Numbered from the stretch's first letter, positions 15,858-25,001 are shown. The stretch is DNA of 64,000 nt from Streptomyces sp. NRRL S-646 (GCF_000720765.1 NZ_JODC01000012.1:175754-239753), one strand, 5' to 3'. The notes: generated by a model not told the origin, from the letters alone. Made by a program: numbers and translations.

Positions 15858-18614
15858 TCAGCCGTCGTTCTCCGCCGACGGGAGGTAGGCGCCGGGTACG
15901 TCGTTCGGCGCGTAGACCTTCTTGTCGCCGGGGTACGGCTTGGTCCAGTTGTGGGTCTGGTACCAGGTGTAGCGGTTCATCTGCTCGTTGTTGGCGTAGT
16001 CGGGCACGGCGTGCGGGCCGGTCAGCCGCTGGTGCGAGGCCCAGGTCTTCCACTCGGCCGCGAGGTCCTGCTTGGCCTCGGGGACCGCGGCGGAGGTCGG
16101 AGCGGCCGCCGCGGTGCGGTCCTGCGGGGCCGGGGTGTCCGAGCCGCAGGTGGGCTGGGGGCTCACGCCGAGGGTCAGCGAGGTCCGGTTGGGCTCGGCC
16201 GTGAACGGCGTGTTGTCCGGCTTCAGGGAGAACGCCCCGTACATCGGGGTGGCCGCGCTGTCGAGCTGGTTCATCGGGTGGACGCCGAGGATCTGCTCGA
16301 TGGTGCGGACCATCGTGATCTGTGAGTAGTAGTGGCTGTCGACGGTGTCGTGCTTGGCCCAGGGGCTGATGATCTGGACCGGGGCGCGGTGGCCGTCGAC
16401 GTGGTCGAGGCCGTTCTGGGAGTCGTCCTCGACGACGAAGATCGCGGAGTCCTTCCAGTACTTGCTGTGGGAGATCTCGTCGACCATCCGGCCGACCGCG
16501 AGGTCGTTGTCCGCGACCTCGGCCGCCGCGTTGGCCGGGCCGCCGGTGTGGTCGTTGGAGAACCAGAACATGTTCAGGTTCGCCGGGCCGTTCTTCTCGA
16601 AGTCCTGCTTCCAGATCTGTTCCTTGTAGATGTCCGGGACGTCGAGGTCGAACATCGGGAAGCCCTGCACGGACACCTTGTTGAGCGAGGGGATCGCCGA
16701 ACCCGTCTGGATCGGGTACTGGGTCTGCGCCCCGGTGGCTTCCATGTTCTTGCTGTCGCAGTACAGGTTCTGCCAGTTCGCACCGGCCGGCTTGGTCTCC
16801 AGCGACTGGAACTCGCCGAAGTCCTTGACCGACCTGCCGGCCGCCTGCGCACCGCTCCAGATGAAGCCGGTCTTCTGGTGGCCGAGGGCGTCGTTCTCGG
16901 TGTCGTAGCTGCGCTGGTACTCGCCGGCGGAGGACTCGGTGTACTCCGGGTTGTCCGACTGCATCAGCCAGTTGTGGCCCTCGGCGGAGTTCGTGCCGAC
17001 GTCGTAGAAGTTGTCGTAGAGCCCGAACTGCTCGGCCAGGGCGTGCTGGTTCGGCGTGACGTTCTCGCCGAACGTGGTGAGCGCGGAGTTGCCGTCTCCC
17101 TGCGGCAGGTCACCGAAGACCTGGTCGTAGGTCCGGTTCTCCTTGACGAGCAGGAAGACGTGCTTGATCGTCGAGGGGTCGCCGAGCCGCAGCGGGACCG
17201 GCAGGGCCTTCCCGGAGGTCTTGCCGCCGGCCGTCAGGACCGAGCCGGGCGTCCAGCCGTTCTGCTTGAAGACCTTGGCGGTCTGAGCCTTGATGGCCTT
17301 GTCGTCCGGCAGCGTGAACTGGGTCAGGCTCGACGTCGTGTCGTGCGTGCCGTGACCGGAGGCGGCGGTGGGGCGGCGGGCGTCGATGCCGCGGGTGTTG
17401 GAGACGACGACGTTCTTGCCGACGGTGGCGATCCCGGAAGGGAAGTAGTCGGTCGGGAGCAGGCCGACGTAACGAGCCGGTTCCTGCGGGGACTTGTACC
17501 GGTAGACGGCGACCGCGTTGGCGCGGCCGAGCGTCACCAGCAGACGGCCGTCGTCGGCGAGCGTCACCGCGTTCGGCTCGTAGCCGACCTTCGCCTCCGG
17601 CCAGGGCTGGGTGGCGATGGTCTGGACGACCTTGTCCTTGGCCGTGCTGATGACCGAGACACTGTTGTCGGCGGTGTTGGTGACGAACACCGCGCCCTTG
17701 TTCGCGTACACCGCGGTCGGGTGCAGGCCGACGTCGATGCTGCCGACCGCGGCGGACGGGTCCGCCGTGTCGATGACGCTGACGGTGCCGGTGGTGGCGG
17801 CGCCGGTGTCCGGGTTGGCGGGCACCTGGGTGCCGTAGGAGTTGATCGTGGTGTCGCAGTCCTTGGCCGGACGGCCGCCCTCGTTGCTGACGTAGAGCTT
17901 GCCGCCGACCAGGGCGATGCCCCGGGGGGCGTTGCCGACGGCCCAGCTCTGCTTGACGGTTCCGGTCGCCGCGTCGATGGCGACGACCCGGTTCTGGCCG
18001 TTGACCGCGGAGTACACGGTCGAGCCGTCGGCCGAGAACACCGCAGCAGCCACGAGCGCGTGCTTGGTGCCGTCGGCCGGGATCGGGACGCTCACCGGGC
18101 TGGAGAGGGTGCCGTCGGCGCCCACGGTGAACTTCGTGTAGCCGTCGGTCTGGCCAAGCCACAGCTGCGTGCCGTCGGGCGAGTACGTCGGGCCTTCCTG
18201 GCCGACGGATCCGCTCTTGATGCGCAGGTCGTCCGCCACGTTGGTGCCGACCTTCTGGATCACGTGACCGCTCGCGAGGTCCATGACGACCAGCGAGGCG
18301 TCACCGTCGGCGACCGAGGCCGCGAGCCGGCTGCCGTCCGGGCTGACCGTCGACGACATGATCTTGCCGTCGTTGATGACGCTGCGGCTGCCGTACGGCT
18401 TGATGTACTGGTCGCTGGAGATGACCTGGCCGTTCGAGGTCTCGTCGGCGACCTGCTGGGTGCCGAACTGCCACGTGGACGCGACCGCGGTGCCCGTGAC
18501 GCCGAGGGCGACCGCGATGCCCGCCGTGACCAGCAGGGCGCGGCGGCCGACGCGTCTGCCGAAGAGGTTGATCTGATTCTTCTCGTTGATCCGGCGCTGG
18601 CGTGTTACCTGCAC
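15858..18614 (-). CDS. Secreted bifunctional YncE-type beta-propeller / phosphoesterase
   Basis: A 918-aa exported protein. The N-terminus has paired arginines (GRRVGRRALLV) before a hydrophobic segment (~28-46), compatible with Tat or Sec export. Residues ~55-430 form a seven-bladed YncE-like propeller (repeats such as VSPDGSRLAAS, YSPDGTQLWLG, VFSADGSTVYSA). Residues ~480-830 hold the phosphoesterase domain: LLVKENRTYDQVFGD (metal-binding start), EGHNWLMQSDNPEYT and FVVEDDSQNGLDHVDGHR. The family includes phospholipase C- and acid phosphatase-like enzymes. It is last in an operon with an ABC exporter. Substrate unknown. Confidence 0.85.
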   Translation of the reverse strand: MQVTRQRRINEKNQINLFGRRVGRRALLVTAGIAVALGVTGTAVASTWQFGTQQVADETSNGQVISSDQYIKPYGSRSVINDGKIMSSTVSPDGSRLAASVADGDASLVVMDLASGHVIQKVGTNVADDLRIKSGSVGQEGPTYSPDGTQLWLGQTDGYTKFTVGADGTLSSPVSVPIPADGTKHALVAAAVFSADGSTVYSAVNGQNRVVAIDAATGTVKQSWAVGNAPRGIALVGGKLYVSNEGGRPAKDCDTTINSYGTQVPANPDTGAATTGTVSVIDTADPSAAVGSIDVGLHPTAVYANKGAVFVTNTADNSVSVISTAKDKVVQTIATQPWPEAKVGYEPNAVTLADDGRLLVTLGRANAVAVYRYKSPQEPARYVGLLPTDYFPSGIATVGKNVVVSNTRGIDARRPTAASGHGTHDTTSSLTQFTLPDDKAIKAQTAKVFKQNGWTPGSVLTAGGKTSGKALPVPLRLGDPSTIKHVFLLVKENRTYDQVFGDLPQGDGNSALTTFGENVTPNQHALAEQFGLYDNFYDVGTNSAEGHNWLMQSDNPEYTESSAGEYQRSYDTENDALGHQKTGFIWSGAQAAGRSVKDFGEFQSLETKPAGANWQNLYCDSKNMEATGAQTQYPIQTGSAIPSLNKVSVQGFPMFDLDVPDIYKEQIWKQDFEKNGPANLNMFWFSNDHTGGPANAAAEVADNDLAVGRMVDEISHSKYWKDSAIFVVEDDSQNGLDHVDGHRAPVQIISPWAKHDTVDSHYYSQITMVRTIEQILGVHPMNQLDSAATPMYGAFSLKPDNTPFTAEPNRTSLTLGVSPQPTCGSDTPAPQDRTAAAAPTSAAVPEAKQDLAAEWKTWASHQRLTGPHAVPDYANNEQMNRYTWYQTHNWTKPYPGDKKVYAPNDVPGAYLPSAENDG

Positions 18615-18651
18615 GGAGGTGTTCCCTTCAGTGAACCCTTCAGCGGAACCT

Positions 18652-20001
18652 TCAGTGGGGGGTGAGGAGTTCGACGTTGCCGTCGAACTGCCACAGCGGA
18701 TTCGGGGCGTCGCCGGTCGAAGTCCGCAGCAGGAAGTAGCCGTTGACTTCCTTCGGACCGTCGCCGTCGGCCACGAACCGCCCGTCCGAGGTGATGTCGA
18801 GCTGATAGATCGCCGTCCCCGCGACCGGGACCCCGGGCAGATGCCAGGTCACGACGCACCGCCAGTCGTTGCCCGCGCCCTCCTGGGCCGCCTGGCCGTC
18901 GCTCTTGGTGCACGCCGCCGAGGCCCGCAGCTGCGCCTCGGTGACGGCGGGACGGTGAAGCTGCTCGGTCTGCATGCGGTAGAGGTGGGCGAACGCCGTG
19001 GCCACCGACCGCTGGACCTTGTCCTGCTTGATGCCGGAGCCCATGGAGGGGGTCGCCACGGCGACCACGCCGACGGTGAGGGCGGTCAGTCCGACCAGCG
19101 GCAGCGCGCCGATGGTGAGCGCCCGGCGCCCGGAACCGTCGTAGGCGAGGTTGGTGAAGTCGCGCCGCAGGAAGAGGAGATACGCCAGCGCGGTCGCGAG
19201 GACGGCCCACGCCAGGCTGACCGCGACACCGATCAGGAGCGGGCCGAGCTGGGTGGGGCTGGTGAACAGGCCGTTCCAGGCGATGAAGGCGTAGCCGGGC
19301 AGGGCGAGGCGCACGGCGACGGGCAGCGGCAGCATCTGGGCGACCGACATCGCGAGCGCGACGACCGGGGGAAGCAGCAGCCCCGTCGGAGACCGCCCCA
19401 GCGCGACCGACCCGAGCAGTCCGATCGCGGCGAGGGCCAGGGTCGGCGCGAGGGCCGCGACCCAGGCGAGCAGGACCCGGACGGCGGCGTCGGAGGGTGC
19501 CAGCAGGTGGCCGTCGAGCCCGACCAGAGGCTGGTTGCCGACCGACACCAGCCCGCCGACCGCGCTGGACACGGCCAGCCCGGCCACCAGCAGCAGGATG
19601 ACGGTGAGGCTGGCGAGCGACTTCGCCACGAAGATCCGTCGCGGCGACCGCACGGCGACCAGCAGATGCCGCCAGGTGCCGAGCCGGTCCTCGGCGGCGA
19701 ACACGTCACCGGCGACCACCGAAGAAAGCAACGGCAGCGCATAGGTGCCCGCGAACCCGAGCATGACCAGCGGTCCGGCCCAGCCCGTGGCGTGCATCCA
19801 ACGCCCGAAGAGGGTGTCGGAGGGCAGGGTGCTCTGCCGGCTCACACCCGCCACGAAGAGGGCGGGAGCAATCCAACAGGCAAGCACCAGCAGCCGGATC
19901 CGCCACTGCGAGACCAGCTTGACCAGTTCGAAGCGGTAGCCGCGCGAGACGGGGACCCGGCGGGCCCTGACAACCTTGTCGGCGGCGACGGTCGCGGTCA
20001 T
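18652..20001 (-). CDS. ABC exporter permease with large C-terminal extracytoplasmic domain
   Basis: 449 aa. About six to seven membrane spans lie in residues 25-320. Beyond the last span (~residue 300) a ~130-residue hydrophilic tail faces the outside; it contains two Cys (AACTKSDG and WRCVVTW) and a beta-rich stretch ending in LWQFDGNVELL. ABC-2-type permeases seldom carry such a tail. The ATPase gene overlaps its start by 4 bases, and the secreted phosphoesterase follows 37 bases after its stop. Transported substrate unknown. Confidence 0.8.
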   Translation of the reverse strand: MTATVAADKVVRARRVPVSRGYRFELVKLVSQWRIRLLVLACWIAPALFVAGVSRQSTLPSDTLFGRWMHATGWAGPLVMLGFAGTYALPLLSSVVAGDVFAAEDRLGTWRHLLVAVRSPRRIFVAKSLASLTVILLLVAGLAVSSAVGGLVSVGNQPLVGLDGHLLAPSDAAVRVLLAWVAALAPTLALAAIGLLGSVALGRSPTGLLLPPVVALAMSVAQMLPLPVAVRLALPGYAFIAWNGLFTSPTQLGPLLIGVAVSLAWAVLATALAYLLFLRRDFTNLAYDGSGRRALTIGALPLVGLTALTVGVVAVATPSMGSGIKQDKVQRSVATAFAHLYRMQTEQLHRPAVTEAQLRASAACTKSDGQAAQEGAGNDWRCVVTWHLPGVPVAGTAIYQLDITSDGRFVADGDGPKEVNGYFLLRTSTGDAPNPLWQFDGNVELLTPH

Positions 20002-20942
20002 CGGCCGGCCTCCTGCTCCTGCTCGGTGAGGGCGAGGAACGCGGCCTCCAGCGGCGATACGACGGGCGCGAGTTCGCGCACCGCGACGCCCGACCGCACG
20101 AGGCTCGCCACCAGTCCGTCGAGGGCGGGCACCAGGGCGCGCACGACGAGGAGTTCGTCGTCCTGCCGTATCCCGGCGTCGTCGACGACCCGGATGCCGT
20201 CCGCGCCGTCGGCCAGCCGTCGCGCGGCCTGCGGGTCGGAGGTCCGCACCCGGTAGTCGAGTTCACGGTTCTCGGCGGCCAGCTTGCCCAGCGGGCCGGA
20301 GAACACGACCCGTCCGGTGGCGAGGATGGTGACCTCGGAGCACAGCGCCTCGAGGTCGTCCATACGGTGGCTCGACAGCACCACGCTGGTTCCGTCCGCG
20401 GCGAGCCGGGTGAGGACACGGTGCACGTGCCGTTTCCCTGCCGGGTCGAGGCCGTTGGAGGGTTCGTCGAGCACGAGCAGCCGGGGCTTGGTGAGCAGGG
20501 CGGCTGCGAGCCCGAGCCGCTGCCGCATGCCGAGCGAGAAGCCGCGGGCCTTGTCGTCGGCGACGGCGGTGAGCCCGACCTGGTCGAGCACGTCGTCGAT
20601 CCCCGCGGCGCCCGCGTCGAGCCCGCGGAGCCGGGCCAGCGCGGCGAGGTTCTGCCGGGCGGTGAGCGAGGGGTAGAGGCCCGGCCCGTCCACGAAACCG
20701 GAGACACCTTCAGGAGCGTCGAACGCCCGCCCCACCGGCGTACCGAGGATCTCGAGGCGCCCGCTGTCGGCGACGGCCAGACCCAGCAGCAGACCGAGCA
20801 GCGTCGTCTTGCCGGCGCCGTTCGGACCGACCAGGCCATGGATCTGCCCCTGCGTCACATCCAGGTCGACACCGTCGAGTGCGACGACGTCGCCGAAGCA
20901 CTTGGTGATCCCGCGAGCCGCAACTGCGTGGAGTGTCCCCAT
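19998..20942 (-). CDS. ABC transporter ATP-binding protein (drug/lipid exporter type)
   Basis: A 314-aa ATPase of the DRA/CcmA type. It has Walker A GPNGAGKTT, the signature FSLGMRQRL, Walker B LLVLDEPSNGLD and the switch His in LSSHRMDD, followed by the ~90-residue C-terminal domain common in exporter ATPases. The ATG at 20942 is preceded by GGGAGAAGGGGG; the longer reading frame to 21002 lacks a ribosome site. It overlaps the permease start by 4 bases, so the pair is translationally coupled. Confidence 0.9.
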   Translation of the reverse strand: MGTLHAVAARGITKCFGDVVALDGVDLDVTQGQIHGLVGPNGAGKTTLLGLLLGLAVADSGRLEILGTPVGRAFDAPEGVSGFVDGPGLYPSLTARQNLAALARLRGLDAGAAGIDDVLDQVGLTAVADDKARGFSLGMRQRLGLAAALLTKPRLLVLDEPSNGLDPAGKRHVHRVLTRLAADGTSVVLSSHRMDDLEALCSEVTILATGRVVFSGPLGKLAAENRELDYRVRTSDPQAARRLADGADGIRVVDDAGIRQDDELLVVRALVPALDGLVASLVRSGVAVRELAPVVSPLEAAFLALTEQEQEAGR

Positions 20943-21085
20943 GAGCCCCCCTTCTCCCGATGTCCGCTGGGACCATAGGGACAACACACAACCCAGGCAC
21001 AAACGCAGAGTTGAACTCCCGCGGAACGGATCGTCAAGGCGTAGGCAAGTTGCGCTCCGCGGGTAGGGCCGGTTTCAGGCCGTTG

Positions 21086-21223
21086 GTCGTCTGCAGGCTC
21101 GCTGTGGCTGATCGCGCAGTTCCCCGCGCCCCTATCGGGGCGCTGCTCAGCCGCGCGCCGAGGATGCGCCCTGAAGGGGCGCGGGGAACTGCGCGACAAG
21201 CCACAACGGACCCCGCAGACGAC
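21086..21223. repeat. Large imperfect inverted repeat, GC-rich repeat family variant (copy F)
   Basis: Two ~57-base arms face each other. The left arm has GTCGTCTGC, TGTGGCTGATCGCGCAGTTC and CCCGCGCCCC; the right arm has GGGGCGCGGGGAACTGCGCG, AAGCCACA and GCAGACGAC. The repeat sits between the EamA gene stop and the ABC ATPase start on the same strand. It could form a long hairpin that ends ybaK-eamA transcription. Confidence 0.7.
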
Positions 21224-21253
21224 CGACGGCCCATCGCCGCGCAGCCACGGCGC

Positions 21254-22099
21254 TCAGCCGGCCCGCAGCATCAAGCCGATCCCCGCCACCAACAACACCG
21301 CCGCCGCGATCCGCGGCGCCCCGAACCGCTCCTTGAAGAACACCGCCCCGATGGCCGCCCCGACGATGATCGACGACTCGCGCAGGGCCGCGATGGGCGC
21401 CAGTTCGGCCTTGGTCTGGGCCCACAGGACCAGGCCGTACGCGGCGACGGACATGGCGCCGCCCAGGAGACCCACGCCCGCGAACGGCCCGAGAACGGCG
21501 AGGAACTCGCCCCGCCAGCGGGTCAGCGCGTACAGCGGGATCGCGAAACCCTCCACGGCCATCAGCCAGGCGATGTACCCGAGGGAAGAGCCCGACGCCC
21601 GCACCCCCAGCCCGTCCACGACCGTGTACGCAGCGATGGTCAGCCCGGTGGCGAGGGCCGCGCCGATCGCCGCCCAGTTGGGCCGGCTGCCGCGCAGCCC
21701 CCACAGCGCGACACCGGTCAGGCCCGCGCAGGACAGGGCGATACCGGCGGCCGCCCACCCGTTGGGCACCTCGTGCGCGAACATCGCGGCGAGCACCGTG
21801 ACCACAAGGGGCGCGGTGCCGCGGGCGATCGGATACGCCTGCCCGAAGTCGCCGAGCCGGAAGGACCGCATGAGCAGTACGTAGTACGCGAGGTGGATGA
21901 AGGCGGAGGCGGCGAGGTACGGCCACGCGCCGGACGCCGGGAAGGGGACGAACGGCACCATCGCCAGCCCGATCAGCATCCCGCCGCCCGCGATCAGCGT
22001 GAACCCGACCAGCTTGTCCGTGATGCGGTGGGCGATCGCGTTCCAGCCGGCGTGGGTGACCGCGGCGCACAGGACGGCCGTGGCGACCAGCGGCGTCAC
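21254..22099 (-). CDS. EamA/DMT family membrane transporter
   Basis: A 281-aa protein with about ten membrane spans in two EamA repeats, the second beginning near residue 145. The C-terminal repeat holds the usual ESSIIVGAAIGAVFFKERFG. The family exports metabolites such as amino acids or purines; no substrate can be read from the sequence. The GTG at 22099 lies within the preceding ybaK stop (GTGA), so the genes are coupled. Confidence 0.85.
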   Translation of the reverse strand: MTPLVATAVLCAAVTHAGWNAIAHRITDKLVGFTLIAGGGMLIGLAMVPFVPFPASGAWPYLAASAFIHLAYYVLLMRSFRLGDFGQAYPIARGTAPLVVTVLAAMFAHEVPNGWAAAGIALSCAGLTGVALWGLRGSRPNWAAIGAALATGLTIAAYTVVDGLGVRASGSSLGYIAWLMAVEGFAIPLYALTRWRGEFLAVLGPFAGVGLLGGAMSVAAYGLVLWAQTKAELAPIAALRESSIIVGAAIGAVFFKERFGAPRIAAAVLLVAGIGLMLRAG

Positions 22100-22605
22100 G
22101 AGCTGCGCTCGCGCACGTCCACCAGGGTGGCTCCGGCGCGGGTGACGAGCTCCTTGGGCTCCATGGGGAACACGGCGTGCGGATTCCCGGCGGCCGCCCA
22201 CACGACGTCGTGCTCCAGCAGCGAGCGGTCGGCCAGCACCCGGGTCCTCGTACGGTGCCCGAAGGGCGGCACACCCCCGATCGCGTACCCGGTCGTCTCC
22301 CGTACGACGTCCGCCTTGGCCCGCGTCACCTTCTCGGCGCCGAGTTCCTCCCGCACCCGCTCGACGTCCACCCGCGACGCCCCGTCCATCAGCACCAGCA
22401 CCGGGACCCCGTCCGCCGCGAAGATCAGCGACTTGCAGATCTCGCTCAGCTCGCACCCGATCGCGGCGGCGGCCTCGGCGGCGGTGCGGGTGGCGTCCGG
22501 GAAGCGGCGGATACGGGTGTGCAGGTCGCCGAGTCCCAGTTCGCTCAGGGCGGCGGTGAAACGGGGGTTGGCTCCGGAGCTTTCGGTGGCATCGGCGGTC
22601 GTCAT
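22096..22605 (-). CDS. ybaK: YbaK/ProX-type aminoacyl-tRNA deacylase
   Basis: A 169-aa editing-domain protein that hydrolyses mischarged tRNA, typically Cys- or Ala-tRNA(Pro). The conserved Lys is in SEICKSLIF near residue 58, and the substrate loop IGGVPPFGH is intact. ATG at 22605. A TAGCGT sits 7 bases before the ATG with no ribosome site between, so the message may be leaderless. Forms an operon with the EamA gene. Confidence 0.88.
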   Translation of the reverse strand: MTTADATESSGANPRFTAALSELGLGDLHTRIRRFPDATRTAAEAAAAIGCELSEICKSLIFAADGVPVLVLMDGASRVDVERVREELGAEKVTRAKADVVRETTGYAIGGVPPFGHRTRTRVLADRSLLEHDVVWAAAGNPHAVFPMEPKELVTRAGATLVDVRERSS

Positions 22606-22748
22606 GCACGGCACGCTAGCGCTGTGTGCATACGGCACGCGACCGCGTAGTCCGAGTGCCCCCGGCGCGCCCTGCCGCTGCGCCGTCCCACGCCGTAATC
22701 ATGGGGACCCTCCCGCCGCACGGCCGGGAGCAAGCGCGAGGAAGCACC

Positions 22749-23561
22749 ATGTCCCGCTACTTGTTCGACAACGCAGACGCCCAGTCCCCCGGCCGTTTCT
22801 CCGCCCTGGAGACCTGCTACGACCCGGTCTCCCGCCGCGAGCTGGAGCTGACCGGCCTGGCACCGGGCTGGAGATGTCTCGAAGTGGGCGGAGGCGGCGG
22901 CTCGCTGGGCGACTGGCTCGGCGAGCGGGTCGGCCCGGACGGCGAGGTTACCATCACCGACATCGACCCGCGCTGGGCGCGGCAGGGGCCTCAACGCCCG
23001 CCGCATGTACGCCTGTTGCGGCACGACATCGTGGCCGACCCGCTGCCCACCGCGCACTACGACCTGATCCACGCCCGCCTGGTCCTGCTGCATCTGCCGG
23101 AACGGCTGCCCGTGCTCGATCGCCTGGTGACGGCCCTGCGCCCCGGCGGCTCGCTGCTGCTGGAGGAGTTCGACTGCGGCTGGACGCCGGTCCTTGCGGC
23201 CACCACCGAGGCGGCGGCCCTCTTCGAGCGCGTCGTGACGGCCCTGCACACACAGCTGGAGAAGGCGGGAGCCGACCCGTTGTGGGGCCGCCGGGTGCTG
23301 GGCGCCATGGCCCGCGCAGGGCTCACGGACCTCACGGCGACGACACACGCCGAGTCCTGGCCGGGCGGCAGTCCCGGCATCGACCTGCACCGCGTCAACA
23401 TCGAACAGACCGCGGACCGGTTGCGTGCGGACGGCATCGCGGACCCCGAACTCACCGCATTCCGGGCTCTGTTGCAGGACCCGGCCTTCGTCGTCAACTC
23501 CTACCCGCTGATCAGCGCCCGCGGCCGCCGCCCGGGGACGGACCCGGAGTCGGCACGATGA
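22749..23561 (+). CDS. Class I SAM-dependent methyltransferase
   Basis: A 270-aa Rossmann-fold methyltransferase. Motif I is CLEVGGGGGSLG near residue 40, an acidic motif II is ITDIDPRW, and post-motif regions HDIVADPLP, YDLIHARLVLLHL and LRPGGSLLLEEF follow. ATG at 22749. Its stop overlaps the salicylate synthase start by 4 bases (ATGA), strong evidence for coupled expression. Substrate unknown; a salicylate-derived metabolite is one possibility, inferred only from the neighbour. Confidence 0.85.
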   Translation: MSRYLFDNADAQSPGRFSALETCYDPVSRRELELTGLAPGWRCLEVGGGGGSLGDWLGERVGPDGEVTITDIDPRWARQGPQRPPHVRLLRHDIVADPLPTAHYDLIHARLVLLHLPERLPVLDRLVTALRPGGSLLLEEFDCGWTPVLAATTEAAALFERVVTALHTQLEKAGADPLWGRRVLGAMARAGLTDLTATTHAESWPGGSPGIDLHRVNIEQTADRLRADGIADPELTAFRALLQDPAFVVNSYPLISARGRRPGTDPESAR

Positions 23562-24835
23562 CGACCACCCACCTGCGCTACCGCGAGGTCCGCCTCCCCC
23601 GCGCCGCCGAGAACCCCCTCGCCCTGATCGTGCGGCTCGTCCGCAGCGGCCTGTTCAATCCGTACGTCGTGTACGAGCGCGACGGCGCCTTCTCCCTGGC
23701 GGGCGGGTCACTGGCCTCCGTCCGGCTGGGCCCCGGCGCCCGTGATCTGTCGGAGGTCGAGCAGCGGTTCGCGACGATGCCGGTGACGGGCTGGCGGGCA
23801 TACGGCTGGGCCGCGTTCGAACTGGGCGCCGCGCTGGCGGGAGCGGACCCGGGCCCCGACGCCGGTCCGGACCTCCTCCATCTGATCGTCCCGGCCGACG
23901 AGATCAGGACGTACGGCGACGATGTGCTGGTGCGCTGCGTGGATCCGGCCCGTCTGGACCGCATCGTCGCGCTCATCGACGCACCCCCCGCAGAAACGAT
24001 CCCTGAGCCCCGCGCCCCCATCGACCTCCCCCTTGCCGACACCGGCAACTACCGCGCCGCGGTCGCGGCCGCCCTCGTCGAACTGAACGGCCCCGGCCCG
24101 CTGGAGAAGGTCATCCTGTCCCGCCGGGTGCCGGTCCCCGGCCCGGTCGACCTGATCACCTCGTACGCCCTCGGCCGCCGCGTCAACACCCCGGCGCGCT
24201 CCTTCCTCCTCGACCTCGGCGGCATCCGGGCGGCCGGCTTCAGCCCGGAGACGGTGGTCGAGGTGACGGCGGACGGACATGTACGGACCCACCCCCTGGC
24301 CGGCACCCGCGCGCGTACGGGTTCCCCGACCGAGGACGCCCGCCTCCGAGCCGAGCTGCTGAGCGACCCGAAGGAGATCCACGAACACGCGGTGTCCGTA
24401 CGCCTGTCGGTGGAGGAGATGACCTCCGTCTGCGACGACACCTACGTCAGCGAGTACATGACGGTGGAGGAGCGGGGCACGGTCCAGCACCTGGCGTCCC
24501 GGGTCGTCGGCCACCTGCGCCCGGACCTGGGCCCCTGGCACGCCTTCGCCGCACTGTTCCCCGCGGTGACGGCGACGGGGATCCCCAAGGCTCCCGCCTA
24601 CCCCTTGATCCGCGCCCTCGAAGGCCGCCCTCGGGGCCTCTACGCCGGTTCCGTCCTGACTTGCGACGCCTCCGGCACCCTCGATGCGGCGCTGGTGCTC
24701 CGCAGCGTGTACGAGCGCGACGGCGAGTGCTGGCTCCAGGCGGGCGCGGGCGTGGTGCGGCAGTCCCGCCCAGAGCGGGAGCACGAGGAGACGTGCGAGA
24801 AGCTCCGCGGGGTCAGTGTGTGGAGAGGTGCGTGA
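23558..24835 (+). CDS. Salicylate synthase (MbtI/Irp9 family)
   Basis: A 425-aa chorismate-utilising enzyme that should convert chorismate to salicylate and pyruvate by way of isochorismate. The catalytic base Lys is in EKVILSR (~residue 189) and the acid Glu in FSPE; metal-binding Glu residues are in PKEIHEH and HEETCEKL. ERGTVQHL, ALFPAVTATGIPKA and PRGLYAGSV match MbtI closely and separate it from anthranilate and isochorismate synthases. One difference is THPLAGT where I recall TEPLAGT in MbtI. No siderophore NRPS or salicylate-AMP ligase lies within the window. Confidence 0.85.
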   Translation: MTTTHLRYREVRLPRAAENPLALIVRLVRSGLFNPYVVYERDGAFSLAGGSLASVRLGPGARDLSEVEQRFATMPVTGWRAYGWAAFELGAALAGADPGPDAGPDLLHLIVPADEIRTYGDDVLVRCVDPARLDRIVALIDAPPAETIPEPRAPIDLPLADTGNYRAAVAAALVELNGPGPLEKVILSRRVPVPGPVDLITSYALGRRVNTPARSFLLDLGGIRAAGFSPETVVEVTADGHVRTHPLAGTRARTGSPTEDARLRAELLSDPKEIHEHAVSVRLSVEEMTSVCDDTYVSEYMTVEERGTVQHLASRVVGHLRPDLGPWHAFAALFPAVTATGIPKAPAYPLIRALEGRPRGLYAGSVLTCDASGTLDAALVLRSVYERDGECWLQAGAGVVRQSRPEREHEETCEKLRGVSVWRGA

Positions 24836-25001
24836 GGAACGTCGTCCACGTGGTGGGCGCCACCGTGAGGTGGGGGTTCTCGGGGGTCTTGGAGTCGCGG
24901 ATGTGGATGGTGGCGGGGGTCGTGGCCACTTCGACGCAGTCGCCGGGTTCGCTGCTACTGCTGTAGCTGCTCTTGAACCAGTGGAGTTCGGTGGCGCTCA
25001 T
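24813..25001 (-). CDS. DUF397 domain-containing small protein
   Basis: A 62-aa protein with the DUF397 pattern: WFKSSYSSSSEPGDCVEVA, then IHIRDSKTPENPHLTV and a W-containing end. It is the usual partner of an Scr1-type XRE regulator, and its ATG overlaps that gene's stop by 4 bases. Its 3' end runs 23 bases into the salicylate synthase gene on the opposite strand. Such triads with an ATPase resemble the WhiJ-like systems of streptomycete development. Confidence 0.9.
   Translation of the reverse strand: MSATELHWFKSSYSSSSEPGDCVEVATTPATIHIRDSKTPENPHLTVAPTTWTTFLTHLSTH

Noticed and set aside
21086-21223. Paired inverted repeats as insertion-sequence ends
   Set aside because: No transposase lies between the arms, and the same sequence family occurs as single hairpins elsewhere.
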